Shown piece by piece: positions 49,127 to 63,000 of a stretch of DNA of 64,000 nucleotides. A program made the translations under genes and the position numbers. The notes beneath the pieces were generated by a model, which worked only from the letters and a program-made list of their open reading frames with translations, ran no database searches and was not told the origin of the DNA. The DNA lies in contig OX387201.1 of the NCBI GenBank assembly GCA_947561715.1, positions 11,608,001 through 11,672,000 on the forward strand, read 5' to 3'. The stretch comes from Ascidia mentula. Taxonomy: Eukaryota > Chordata > Ascidiacea > Phlebobranchia > Ascidiidae. The first letter of the stretch is position 1; each line of letters opens with the position of its first letter.

Positions 49127-51127
49127 GTACTAAGTTTGCGGTTGCACAACGTATGTAACTATGCGATTTCAGCACTTGTCCATTTTGCAGTATATGACTT
49201 TTCGATAAAAAATATTTTTTTTCAGTACAAGCTTTATTATACAGTGAAAAACGCTGATACTCCAGTACTGAGTTTGCGGTTGCACAACGCAGGTAACTAT
49301 GCGATTTCAGCACTTGTCCATTTTGCAGTATATGACTTTTCGATAAAAAATATTTTTTTTCAGTACAAGCTTTATTATACAGTGGAAAACGCTGATACTC
49401 CAGTACTGAGTTTGCGGTTGCACAACGTATGTAACTATGCGATTTCAGCACTTGTCCATTTTGCAGTATATGACTTTTCGATGAAAAATATGTTTTTTCA
49501 TTACAAGCTTTATTATACAGTGGAAAACGCTGATACTCCAGTACTGAGTTTGCGGTTGCACAACGTATGTAACTCTGCGATTTCAGCACTTGTCCATTTT
49601 GCAGTATATGACTTTTCGATAAAAAATATTTTTTTTCAGTACAAGCTTTATTATACAGTGGAAAACGCTGATACTCCAGTACTGAGTTTGCGGTTGCACA
49701 ACGCATGTAACTATGCGATTTCAGCACTTGTCCATTTTGCAGTATATGACTTTTCGATAAAAAATATTTTTTTTCAGTACAAGCTTTATTATACAATGGA
49801 AAACGCTGATACTCCAGTACTGAGTTTGCGGTTGCACAACGTATGTAACTCTGCGCTTTCAGCACTTGTCCATTTTGCAGTATATGACTTTTCGATAAAA
49901 AATATTTTTTTTCAGTACAAGCTTTATTATACAGTGGAAAACGCTGATACTCCAGTACTGAGTTTGCGGTTGCACAACGTATGTAACTATGCGATTTCAG
50001 CACTTGTCCATTTTGCAGTATATGACTTTTCGATAAAAAATATTTTTTTTCATTGCAAGCTTTATTATACAGTGGAAAACGCTGATACTCCAGTATTGCG
50101 TTTGCGGTTGCACAACGTATGTAACTATGCGCTTTCAGCACTTGTCCATTTTGCAGTATATGACTTTTCGATAAAAAATATTTTTTTTCAGTACAAGCTT
50201 TATTATACAGTGGAAAACGCTGATACTCCAGTACTGAGTTTGCGGTTGCACAAAGTATGTAACTCTGCGCTTTCAGCACTTGTCCATTTTGCAGTATATG
50301 ACTTTTCGATAAAAAATATTTTTTTTCATTACAAGCTTTATTATACAGTGGAAAACGCTGATACTCCAGTACTGAGTTTGCGGTTGCACAACATAAGTAA
50401 CTCTGCGCTTTCAGCACTTGTCCATTTTGCAGTATTTGACTTTTCGATAAAAAATATGTTTTTTCAGTACAAGCTTTATTATACAGTGGAAAACGCTGAT
50501 ACTCCAGTACTGAGTTTGCGGTTGCACAACGTATGTAACTATGCGATTTCAGCACTTGTCCATTTTGCAGTATATGACTTTTCGATAAAAAATATTGTTT
50601 TTTCAGTACAAGCTTTATTATACAGTGGAAAACGCTGATACTCCAGTACTGAGTTTGCAGTTGCACAACGTATGTAACTATGCGATTTCAGCACTTGTCC
50701 ATTTTGCAGTATGTGACTTTTCGATAAAAAATTTTTTTTTTCATTACAAGCTTTATTATACAGTGGAAAACGCTGATACTCCAGTATTGCGTTTGCGGTT
50801 GCACAACGTATGTAACTATGCGCTTTCAGCACTTGTCCATTTTGCAGTATATGACTTTTCGATAAAAAATATTTTTTTTCAATATAAGCTTTATTATACA
50901 GTGGAAAACGCTGATACTCCAGTACTGAGTTTGCGGTTGCACAACGTATGTAATTATGCGATTTCAGCACTTGTCCATTTTGCAGTATATGACTTTTCGA
51001 TAAAAAATATTTTTTTTCAGTACAAGCTTTATTATACAGTGGAAAACGCTGATACTCCAGTACTGAGTTTGCGGTTGCACAACGTATGTAACTATGCGAT
51101 TTCAGCACTTGTCCATTTTGCAGTATA
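49127..51127. repeat. Duplicated block, right copy (2,347-bp offset)
   Basis: This is the partner of 46.78-48.78 kb. Small differences include AACGTATGTAACTATG here where the left copy has AACGCATGTAACTTTG (about 47,081), and CAATATAAGC (about 50,881) for CAATACAAGC. Past about 51,130 it goes into CAGAACAAGC and landmark trimer B, unlike the left copy. Confidence 0.86.
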
Positions 51128-52255
51128 TGACTTTTCGATAAAAAATATTTTTTTTCAGAACAAGCTTTATTATACAGTGGAAAACGCTGATACTCCAGTA
51201 TTGAGTTTGCGGTTGCACAACGTATGTAACTATGCGATTTCAGCACTTGTCCATTTTGCAGTATATGACTTTTCGACAAGAAATATTTTTTTTCATAACA
51301 AGCTTTATTATACAGTGGAAAACGCTGATACTCCAGTACTGTGTTTGCGGTTGCACAACGTATGTAACTATGCGATTTCAGCACTTGTCCATTTTGCAGT
51401 ATATGACTTTTCGGAAAAAAATAATTTTTTTCAGTACAAGCTTTATTATACAGTGGAAAACGCTGATACTCCAGTACTGAGTTTGCGGTTGCACAACGTA
51501 TGTAACTATGCGATTTCAGCACTTGTCCATTTTGCAGTATATGACTTTTCGATAAAAAATATGTTTTTTCAGTACAAGCTTTATTATACAGTGGAAAACG
51601 CTGATACTCCAGTACTGAGTTTGCGGTTGCACAACGTATGTAACTATGCGATTTCAGCACTTGTCCAATTTGCAGTATATGACTTTTCGATAAAAAATAT
51701 TTTTTTTCATTGCAAGCTTTATTATACAGTGGAAAACGCTGATACTCCAGTATTGCGTTTGCGGTTGCACAACGTATGTAACTATGCGCTTTCAGCACTT
51801 GTCCATTTTGCAGTATATGACTTTTCGATGAAAAATATTTTTTTTCATTACAAGCTTTATTATACAGTGGAAAACGCTGATACTCCAGTACTGAGTTTGC
51901 GGTTGCACAACGTATGTAACTATGCGATTTCAGCACTTGTCCATTTTGCAGTATATGACTTTTCGATAAAAAATATTTTTTTTCAGTACAAACTTTATTA
52001 TACAGTGGAAAACGCTGATACTCCAGTACTGAGTTTGCGGTTGCACAACGTATGTAACTATGCGATTTCAGCACTTGTCCAATTTGCAGTATATGACTTT
52101 TCGATAAAAAATATTTTTTTTCATTGCAAGCTTTATTATACAGTGGAAAACGCTGATACTCCAGTATTGCGTTTGCGGTTGCACAACGTATGTAACTATG
52201 CGCTTTCAGCACTTGTCCATTTTGCAGTATATGACTTTTCGATAAAAAATATTTT

Positions 52256-52330
52256 TTTTCAGTACAAGCTTTATTATACAGTGGAAAACGCTTTACTCCA
52301 GTACTGAGTTTGCGGTTGCACAACGCATGT
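52256..52330. repeat. 137-bp monomer with GCTTTACTCC
   Basis: The usual GCTGATACTCC reads GCTTTACTCC, one base short, near 52,291. It is one of very few indels outside the A/T tract. Both long open frames end here. Confidence 0.9.
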
Positions 52331-52929
52331 AACTATGCGATTTCAGCACTTGTCCATTTTGCAGTATATGACTTTTCGATAAAAAATATTTTTTTTCATT
52401 ACAAGCTTTTTTATACAGTGGAAAACACTGATACTCCAGTACTGAGTTTGCGGTTGCACAACGTATGTAACTATGCGATTTCAGCACTTGTCCATTTTGC
52501 AGTATATGACTTTTCGATAAAAAATATGTTTTTTCAGTACAAGCTTTATTATACAGTGGAAAACGCTGATACTCCAGTACTAAGTTTGCGGTTGCACAAC
52601 GTATGTAACTATGCGATTTCAGCACTTGTCCATTTTGCAGTATATGACTTTTCGATAAAAAATATTTTTTTTCAGTACAAGCTTTATTATACAGTGGAAA
52701 ACGCTGATACTCCAGTACTGAGTTTGCAGTTGCACAACGCATGTAACTATGCGATTTCAGCACTTGTCCATTTTGCAGTATATGACTTTTCGATAAAAAA
52801 TATTTTTTTTCAGTACAAGCTTTATTATACAGTGGAAAACGCTGATACTCCAGTACTGAGTTTGCAGTTGCACAACGTATGTAACTATACGATTTCAGCA
52901 CTTGTCCATTTTGCAGTATATGACTTTTC

Positions 52930-55900
52930 GAAAAAAATTTGTTTTTTCAGTACAAGCTTTATTATACAGTGGAAAACGCTTATACTCCAGTACTGAGTTT
53001 GCGGTTGCACAACGTATGTAACTATGCGATTTCAGCACTTGTCCATTTTGCAGTATATGACTTTTCGATGAAAAATATTTTTTTTCATTACAAGCTTTAT
53101 TATACAGTGGAAAACGCTGATACTCCAGTACTGAGTTTGCGGTTGCACAACGTATGTAACTCTGCGCTTTCAGCACTTGTCCATTTTGCAGTATATGACT
53201 TTTCGATAAAAAATATTTTTTTTCAGTACAAGCTTTATTATACAGTGGAAAACGCTGATACTCCAGTACTGAGTTTGCGGTTGCACAACGTATGTAACTA
53301 TGCGATTTCAGCAATTGTCCATTTTGCAGTATATGACTTTTCGATAAAAAATATTTTTTTTCATTGCAAGCTTTATTATACAGTGGAAAACGCTGATACT
53401 CCGGTATTGCGTTTGCGGTTGCACAACGTATGTAACTATGCGCTTTCAGCACTTGTCCATTTTGCAGTATATGACTTTTCGATAAAAAATATTTTTTTTC
53501 AGTACAAGCTTTATTATACAGTGGAAAACGCTGATACTCCAGTACTGAGTTTGCGGTTGCACAACGTATGTAACTATGCGATTTCAGCACTTGTCCATTT
53601 TGCAGTATATGACTTTTCGATAAAAAATATTTTTTTTCAGTACAAGCTTTATTATACAGTGGAAAACGCTGATACTCCAGTACTAAGTTTGCGGTTGCAC
53701 AACGTATGTAACTATGCGATTTCAGCACTTGTCCATTTTGCAGTATATGACTTTTCGATAAAAAATATTTTTTTTCAGTACAAGCTTTATTATACGGTGG
53801 AAAACGCTGATACTCCAGTACTGAGTTTGCGGTTGCACAACGTATGTAACTATGCGATTTCAGCACTTGTACAATTTGCAGTATATGACTTTTCGATAAA
53901 AAATATTTTTTTTCATTGCAAGCTTTATTATACAGTGGAAAACGCTGATACTCCAGTATTGCGTTTGCGGTTGCACAACGTATGTAACTATGCGCTTTCA
54001 GCACTTGTCCATTTTGCAGTATATGACTTTTCGATAAAAAATATGTTTTTTCAGTACAAGCTTTATTATACAGTGGAAAACGCTGATACTCCAGTACTAA
54101 GTTTGCGGTTGCACAACGTATGTAACTATGCGATTTCAGCACTTGTCCATTTTGCAGTATATGACTTTTCGATAAAAAATATTTTTTTTCAGTACAAGCT
54201 TTATTATACGGTGGAAAACGCTGATACTCCAGTACTGAGTTTGCGGTTGCACAACGCAGGTAACTATGCGATTTCTGCACTTGTCCATTTTGCAGTATAT
54301 GACTTTTCGATAAAAAATATTTTTTTTCAGTACAAGCTTTATTATACAGTGGAAAACGCTGATACTCCAGTACTGAGTTTGCGGTTGCACAACGTATGTA
54401 ACTATGCGATTTCAGCACTTGTCCAATTTGCAGTATATGACTTTTCGATAAAAAATATTTTTTTTCATTGCAAGCTTTATTATACAGTGGAAAACGCTGA
54501 TACTCCAGTATTGCGTTTGCGGTTGCACAACGTATGTAACTATGAGATTTCAGCACTTGTCCATTTTGCAGTATATGACTTTTCGATGAAAAATATTTTT
54601 TTTCATTACAAGCTTTATTATACAGTGGAAAACGCTGATACTCCAGTACTGAGTTTGCGGTTGCACAACGCATGTAACTATGCGATTTCAGTACTTGTCC
54701 ATTTTGCAGTATATGACTTTTCGATAAAAAATAATTTTTTTCAGTACAAGCTTTATTATACAGTGGAAAACGCTGATACTCCAGTACTGAGTTTGCGGTT
54801 GCACAACGTATGTAACTATGCGATTTCAGCACTTGTCCATTTTGCAGTATATGACTTTTCGATAAAAAATATGTTTTTTCAGTACAAGCTTTATTATACA
54901 GTGGAAAACGCTGATACTCCAGTACTGAGTTTGCGGTTGCACAACGTATGTAACTATGCGATTTCAGCACTTGTCCATTTTGCAGTATATGACTTTTGGA
55001 TGAAAATAATTTTTTTCCATTACAAGCTTTATTATACAGTGGAAAACGCTGATACTCCAGTACTGAGTTTGCGGTTGCACAACGTATGTAACTCTGCGCT
55101 TTCAGCACTTGTCCATTTTGCAGTATATGACTTTTCGATAAAAAATATTTTTTTTCATTGCAAGCTTTATTATACAGTGGAAAACGCTGATACTCCAGTA
55201 TTGCGTTTGCGGTTGCACAACGTATGTAACTATGCGCTTTCAGCACTTGTCCATTTTGCAGTATATGACTTTTCGATAAAAAATATTTTTTTTCAGTACA
55301 AGCTTTATTATACAGTGGAAAACGCTGATACTCCAGTACTAAGTTTGCGGTTGCACAACGCATGTAACTATGCGATTTCAGTACTTGTCCATTTTGCAGT
55401 ATATGACTTTTCGATAAAAAATATTTTTTTTCAGTACAAGCTTTATTATACAGTGGAAAACGCTGATACTCCAGTACTGAGTTTGCGGTTGCACAACGTA
55501 TGTAACTATGCGATTTCAGCACTTGTCCATTTTGCAGTATATGACTTTTCGATAAAAAATATGTTTTTTCAGTACAAGCTTTATTATACAGTGGAAAACG
55601 CTGATACTCCAGTACTGAGTTTGCGGTTGCACAACGTATGTAACTATGCGATTTCAGCACTTGTCCATTTTGCAGTATATGACTTTTCGATGAAAAATAT
55701 TTTTTTTCATTACAAGCTTTATTATACAGTGGAAAACGCTGATACTCCAGTACTGAGTTTGCGGTTGCACAACGCATGTAACTATGCGATTTCAGTACTT
55801 GTCCATTTTGCAGTATATGACTTTTCGATAAAAAATATTTTTTTTCAGTACAAGCTTTATTATACAGTGGAAAACGCTGATACTCCAGTACTGAGTTTGC

Positions 55901-56102
55901 AGTTGCACAACGCATGTAACTATGCGATTTCAGCACTTGTCCATTTTGCAGTATATGACTTTTCGATAAAAAATATTTTTTTTCAGTACAAGCTTTATTA
56001 TACAGTGGAAAACGCTGATACTCCAGTACTGAGTTTGCAGTTGCACAACGTATATAACTATGCGATTTCAGCACTTGTCCATTTTGCAGTATATGACTTT
56101 TC
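52930..56102. repeat. 23-monomer higher-order repeat, copy 1
   Basis: A 3,173-bp unit, one base less than 23 monomers, begins at a 137-bp monomer reading CGAAAAAAATTTG. Its partner starts at 56,103. Shared markers are GCTTATACTCC, CAGCAATTGTCC (53,311/56,484), ACTCCGGTATTGCG, TATACGGTGG, CTTGTACAATTTGC, GCAGGTAAC with GATTTCTGCAC, and TATGAGATTTC. A GGATGAAAATAA variant (54,999) replaces CGATGAAAATAA in this copy only. Confidence 0.9.
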
Positions 56103-58999
56103 GAAAAAAATTTGTTTTTTCAGTACAAGCTTTATTATACAGTGGAAAACGCTTATACTCCAGTACTGAGTTTGCGGTTGCACAACGTATGTAACTATGC
56201 GATTTCAGCACTTGTCCATTTTGCAGTATATGACTTTTCGATGAAAAATATTTTTTTTCATTACAAGCTTTATTATACAGTGGAAAACGCTGATACTCCA
56301 GTACTGAGTTTGCGGTTGCACAACGTATGTAACTCTGCGCTTTCAGCACTTGTCCATTTTGCAGTATATGACTTTTCGATAAAAAATATTTTTTTTCAGT
56401 ACAAGCTTTATTATACAGTGGAAAACGCTGATACTCCAGTACTGAGTTTGCGGTTGCACAACGTATGTAACTATGCGATTTCAGCAATTGTCCATTTTGC
56501 AGTATATGACTTTTCGATAAAAAATATTTTTTTTCATTGCAAGCTTTATTATACAGTGGAAAACGCTGATACTCCGGTATTGCGTTTGCGGTTGCACAAC
56601 GTATGTAACTATGCGCTTTCAGCACTTGTCCATTTTGCAGTATATGACTTTTCGATAAAAAATATTTTTTTTCAGTACAAGCTTTATTATACAGTGGAAA
56701 ACGCTGATACTCCAGTACTAAGTTTGCGGTTGCACAACGTATGTAACTATGCGATTTCAGCACTTGTCCATTTTGCAGTATATGACTTTTCGATAAAAAA
56801 TATTTTTTTTCAGTACAAGCTTTATTATACGGTGGAAAACGCTGATACTCCAGTACTGAGTTTGCGGTTGCACAACGTATGTAACTATGCGATTTCAGCA
56901 CTTGTACAATTTGCAGTATATGACTTTTCGATAAAAAATATTTTTTTTCATTGCAAGCTTTATTATACAGTGGAAAACGCTGATACTCCAGTATTGCGTT
57001 TGCGGTTGCACAACGTATGTAACTATGCGATTTCAGCACTTGTCCATTTTGCAGTATATGAATTTTCGATAAAAAATATTTTTTTTCAGTACAAGCTTTA
57101 TTATACGGTGGAAAACGCTGATACTCCAGTACTGAGTTTGCGGTTGCACAACGCAGGTAACTATGCGATTTCTGCACTTGTCCATTTTGCACTATATGAC
57201 TTTTCGATAAAAAATATTTTTTTTCAGTACAAGCTTTATTATACAGTGGAAAACGCTGATACTCCAGTACTGAGTTTGCGGTTGCACAACGTATGTAACT
57301 ATGCGATTTCAGCACTTGTCCAATTTGCAGTATATGACTTTTCGATAAAAAATATTTTTTTTCATTGCAAGCTTTATTATACAGTGGAAAACGCTGATAC
57401 TCCAGTATTGCGTTTGCGGTTGCACAACGTATGTAACTATGAGATTTCAGCACTTGTCCATTTTGCAGTATATGACTTTTCGATGAAAAATATTTTTTTT
57501 CATTACAAGCTTTATTATACAGTGGAAAACGCTGATACTCCAGTACTGAGTTTGCGGTTGCACAACGCATGTAACTATGCGATTTCAGTACTTGTCCATT
57601 TTGCAGTATATGACTTTTCGATAAAAAATATTTTTTTTCAGTACAAGCTTTATTATACAGTGGAAAACGCTGATACTCCAGTACTGAGTTTGCGGTTGCA
57701 CAACGTATGTAACTATGCGATTTCAGCACTTGTCCATTTTGCAGTATATGACTTTTCGATAAAAAATATGTTTTTTCAGTACAAGCTTTATTATACAGTG
57801 GAAAACGCTGATACTCCAGTACTGAGTTTGCGGTTGCACAACGTATGTAACTATGCGATTTCAGCACTTGTCCATTTTGCAGTATATGACTTTTCGATGA
57901 AAATAATTTTTTTCCATTACAAGCTTTATTATACAGTGGAAAACGCTGATACTCCAGTACTGAGTTTGCGGTTGCACAACGTATGTAACTCTGCGCTTTC
58001 AGCACTTGTCCATTTTGCAGTATATGACTTTTCGATAAAAAATATTTTTTTTCATTGCAAGCTTTATTATACAGTGGAAAACGCTGATACTCCAGTATTG
58101 CGTTTGCGGTTGCACAACGTATGTAACTTTGCGCTTTCAGCACTTGTCCATTTTGCAGTATATGACTTTTCGATAAAAAATATTTTTTTTCAGTACAAGC
58201 TTTATTATACAGTGGAAAACGCTGATACTCCAGTACTAAGTTTGCGGTTGCACAACGCATGTAACTATGCGATTTCAGTACTTGTCCATTTTGCAGTATA
58301 TGACTTTTCGATAAAAAATATTTTTTTTCAGTACAAGCTTTATTATACAGTGGAAAACGCTGATACTCCAGTACTGAGTTTGCGGTTGCACAACGTATGT
58401 AACTATGCGATTTCAGCACTTGTCCATTTTGCAGTATATGACTTTTCGATAAAAAATATGTTTTTTCAGTACAAGCTTTATTATACAGTGGAAAACGCTG
58501 ATACTCCAGTACTGAGTTTGCGGTTGCACAACGTATGTAACTATGCGATTTCAGCACTTGTCCATTTTGCAGTATATGACTTTTCGATGAAAAATATTTT
58601 TTTTCATTACAAGCTTTATTATACAGTGGAAAACGCTGATACTCCAGTACTGAGTTTGCGGTTGCACAACGCATGTAACTATGCGATTTCAGTACTTGTC
58701 CATTTTGCAGTATATGACTTTTCGATAAAAAATATTTTTTTTCAGTACAAGCTTTATTATACAGTGGAAAACGCTGATACTCCAGTACTGAGTATGCGGT
58801 TGCACAACGTATGTAACTATGCGATTTCAGCACTTGTCCATTTTGCAGTATATGACTTTTCGATAAAAAATATGTTTTTTCAGTACAAGCTTTATTATAC
58901 AGTGGAAAACGCTGATACTCCAGTACTGAGTTTGCGGTTGCACAACGTATGTAACTATGCGATTTCAGCACTTGTCCATTTTGCAGTATATGACTTTTC
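56103..58999. repeat. 23-monomer higher-order repeat, copy 2 with two monomers lost
   Basis: This is 2,897 bp, 21 monomers minus one base. It lacks one monomer before the ACTAAG copy and one near 57,010-57,060, where the monomers fuse in register around GTATATGAATTTTCG. It ends with the 8-monomer unit between the GATGAAAATAA markers at 57,896 and 59,000. It also has private changes such as TTGCACTATATGAC (about 57,188), TAACTTTGCG (about 58,128) and CTGAGTATGCGG (about 58,793). Confidence 0.88.
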
Positions 59000-60053
59000 G
59001 ATGAAAATAATTTTTTTCCATTACAAGCTTTATTATACAGTGGAAAACGCTGATACTCCAGTACTGAGTTTGCGGTTGCACAACGTATGTAACTCTGCGC
59101 TTTCAGCACTTGTCCATTTTGCAGTATATGACTTTTCGATAAAAAATATTTTTTTTCATTGCAAGCTTTATTATACAGTGGAAAACGCTGATACTCCAGT
59201 ATTGCGTTTGCGGTTGCACAACGTATGTAACTATGCGCTTTCAGCACTTGTCCATTTTGCAGTATATGACTTTTCGATAAAAAATATTTTTTTTCAGTAC
59301 AAGCTTTATTATACAGTGGAAAACGCTGATACTCCAGTACTGAGTTTGCGGTTGCACAAAGTATGTAACTCTGCGCTTTCAGCACTTGTCCATTTTGCAG
59401 TATATGACTTTTCGATAAAAAATATTTTTTTTCATTACAAGCTTTATTATACAGTGGAAAACGCTGATACTCCAGTACTGAGTTTGCGGTTGCACAACGT
59501 ATGTAACTCTGCGCTTTCAGCACTTGTCCATTTTGCAGTATATGACTTTTCGATAAAAAATATTTTTTTTCAGTACAAGCTTTATTATACAGTGGAAAAC
59601 GCTGATACTCCAGTACTGAGTTTGCGGTTGCACAACGTATGTAACTATGCGATTTCAGCACTTGTCCATTTTGCAGTATATGACTTTTCGATAAAAAATA
59701 TTTTTTTTCATTGCAAGCTTTATTATACAGTGGAAAACGCTGATACTCCAGTATTGCGTTTGCGGTTGCACAACGTATGTAACTATGCGCTTTCAGCACT
59801 TGTCCATTTTGCAGTATATGACTTTTCGATAAAAAATATTTTTTTTCAGTACAAGCTTTATTATACAGTGGAAAACGCTGATACTCCAGTACTGAGTTTG
59901 CGGTTGCACAACGTATGTAACTATGCGATTTCAGCACTTGTCCATTTTGCAGTATATGACTTTTCGATAAAAAATATTTTTTTTCAGTACAAGCTTTATT
60001 ATACAGTGGAAAACGCTGATACTCCAGTACTGAGTTTGCGGTTGCACAACGTA

Positions 60054-63000
60054 TGTAACTATGCGATTTCAGCACTTGTCCATTTTGCAGTATATGACTT
60101 TTCGATAAAAAATATGTTTTTTCAGTACAAGCTTTATTATACAGTGGAAAACGCTGATACTCCAGTACTGAGTTTGCGGTTGCACAACGTATGTAACTAT
60201 GCGATTTCAGCACTTGTCCATTTTGCAGTATATGACTTTTCGATGAAAAATATTTTTTTTCATTACAAGCTTTATTATACTGTGGAAAACGCTGATACTC
60301 CAGTACTGAGTTTGCGGTTGCACAACGTATGTAACTCTGCGCTTTCAGCACTTGTCCATTTTGCAGTATATGACTTTTCGATAAAAAATATTTTTTTTCA
60401 GTACAAGCTTTATTATACAGTGGAAAACGCTGATACTCCAGTACTGAGTTTGCGGTTGCACAACGTATGTAACTATGCGATTTCAGCACTTGTCCATTTT
60501 GCAGTATATGACTTTTCGATAAAAAATATTTTTTTTCATTGCAAGCTTTATTATACAGTGGAAAACGCTGATACTCCAGTATTGCGTTTGCGGTTGCACA
60601 ACGTATGTAACTATGCGCTTTCAGCACTTGTCCATTTTGCAGTATATGACTTTTCGATAAAAAATATTTTTTTTCAGTACAAGCTTTATTATACAGTGGA
60701 AAACGCTGATACTCCAGTACTGAGTTTGCGGTTGCACAAAGTATGTAACTCTGCGCTTTCAGCACTTGTCCATTTTGCAGTATATGACTTTTCGATAAAA
60801 AATATTTTTTTTCATTACAAGCTATATTATACAGTGGAAAACGCTGATACTCCAGTACTGAGTTTGCGGTTGCACAACGTATGTAACTCTGCGCTTTCAG
60901 CACTTGTCCATTTTGCAGTATATGACTTTTCGATAAAAAATATTTTTTTTCAGTACAAGCTTTATTATACAGTGGAAAACGCTGATACTCCAGTACTGAG
61001 TTTGCGGTTGCACAACGTATGTAACTATGCGATTTCAGCACTGGTCCATTTTGCAGTATATGACTTTTCGATAAAAAATATTTTTTTTCATTGCAAGCTT
61101 TATTATACAGTGGAAAACGCTGATACTCCAGTATTGCGTTTGCGGTTGCACAACGTATGTAACTATGCGCTTTCAGCACTTGTCCATTTTGCAGTATATG
61201 ACTTTTCGATAAAAAATATTTTTTTTCAGTACAAGCTTTATTATACAGTGGAAAACGCTGATACTCCAGTGCTGAGTTTGCGGTTGCACAAAGTATGTAA
61301 CTCTGCGCTTTCAGCACTTGTCCATTTTGCAGTATATGACTTTTCGATAAAAAATATTTTTTTTCAGTACAAGCTTTATTATACAGTGGAAAACGCTGAT
61401 ACTCCAGTACTGAGTTTGCGGTTGCACAACATAAGTAACTCTGCGCTTTCAGCACTTGTCCATTTTGCAGTATATGACTTTTCGATAAAAAATATTTTTT
61501 TTCAGTACAAGCTTTATTATGCAGTGGAAAACGCTGATACTCCAGTACTGAGTTTGCGGTTGCACAACGTATGTAACTATGCGATTTCAGCACTTGTCCA
61601 ATTTGCAGTATATGACTTTTCGATAAAAAATATTTTTTTTCATTGCAAGCTTTATTATACAGTGGAAAACGCTGATACACCAGTATTGCGTTTGCGGTTG
61701 CACAACGTATGTAACTATGCGCTTTCAGCACTTGTCCATTTTGCAGTATATGACTTTTCGATAAAAAATATTTTTTTTCAGTACAAGCTTTATTATACAG
61801 TGGAAAACGCTGATACTCCAGTACTGAGTTTGCGGTTGCACAACGTATGTAACTATGCGATTTCAGCACTTGTCCATTTTGCAGTATATGACTTTTCGAT
61901 AAAAAATATTTTTTTTCATTGCAAGCTTTATTATACAGTGGAAAACGCTGATACTCCAGTATTGCGTTTGCGGTTGCACAACGTATGTAACTATGCGCTT
62001 TCAGCACTTGTCCATTTTGCAGTATATGACTTTTCGATAAAAAATATGTTTTTTCAGTACAAGCTTTATTATACAGTGGAAAACGCTGATACTCCAGTAC
62101 TGAGTTTGCGGTTGCACAACGCATGTAACTATGCGATTTCAGCACTTGTCCATTTTGCAGTATATGACTTTTCGATAAAAAATATTTTTTTTCAGTACAA
62201 GCTTTATTATACAGTGGAAAACGCTGATACTCCAGTACTGAGTTTGCGGTTGCACAACGTATGTAACTATGCGATTTCAGCACTTGTCCATTTTGCAGTA
62301 TATGACTTTTCGATAAAAAATATTTTTTTTCATTGCAAGCTTTATTATACAGTGGAAAACGCTGATACTCCAGTATTGCGTTTGCGGTTGCACAACGTAT
62401 GTAACTATGCGCTTTCAGCACTTGTCCATTTTGCAGTATATGACTTTTCGATAAAAAATATGTTTTTTCAGTACAAGCTTTATTATACAGTGGAAAACGC
62501 TGATACTCCAGTACTGAGTTTGCGGTTGCACAACGCATGTAACTATGCGATTTCAGCACTTGTCCATTTTGCAGTATATGACTTTTCGATAAAAAATATT
62601 TTTTTTCAGTACAAGCTTTATTATACAGTGGAAAACGCTGATACTCCAGTACTGAGTTTGCGGTTGCACAACGTATGTAACTATGCGATTTCAGCACTTG
62701 TCCATTTTGCAGTATATGACTTTTCGATAAAAAATATGTTTTTTCAGTACAAGCTTTATTATACAGTGGAAAACGCTGATACTCCAGTACTAAGTTTGCG
62801 GTTGCACAACGTATGTAACTATGCGATTTCAGCACTTGTCCATTTTGCAGTATATGACTTTTCGATAAAAAATATTTTTTTTCAGTACAAGCTTTATTAT
62901 ACAGTGGAAAACGCTGATACTCCAGTACTGAGTTTGCGGTTGCACAACGCAGGTAACTATGCGATTTCAGCACTTGTCCATTTTGCAGTATATGACTTTT

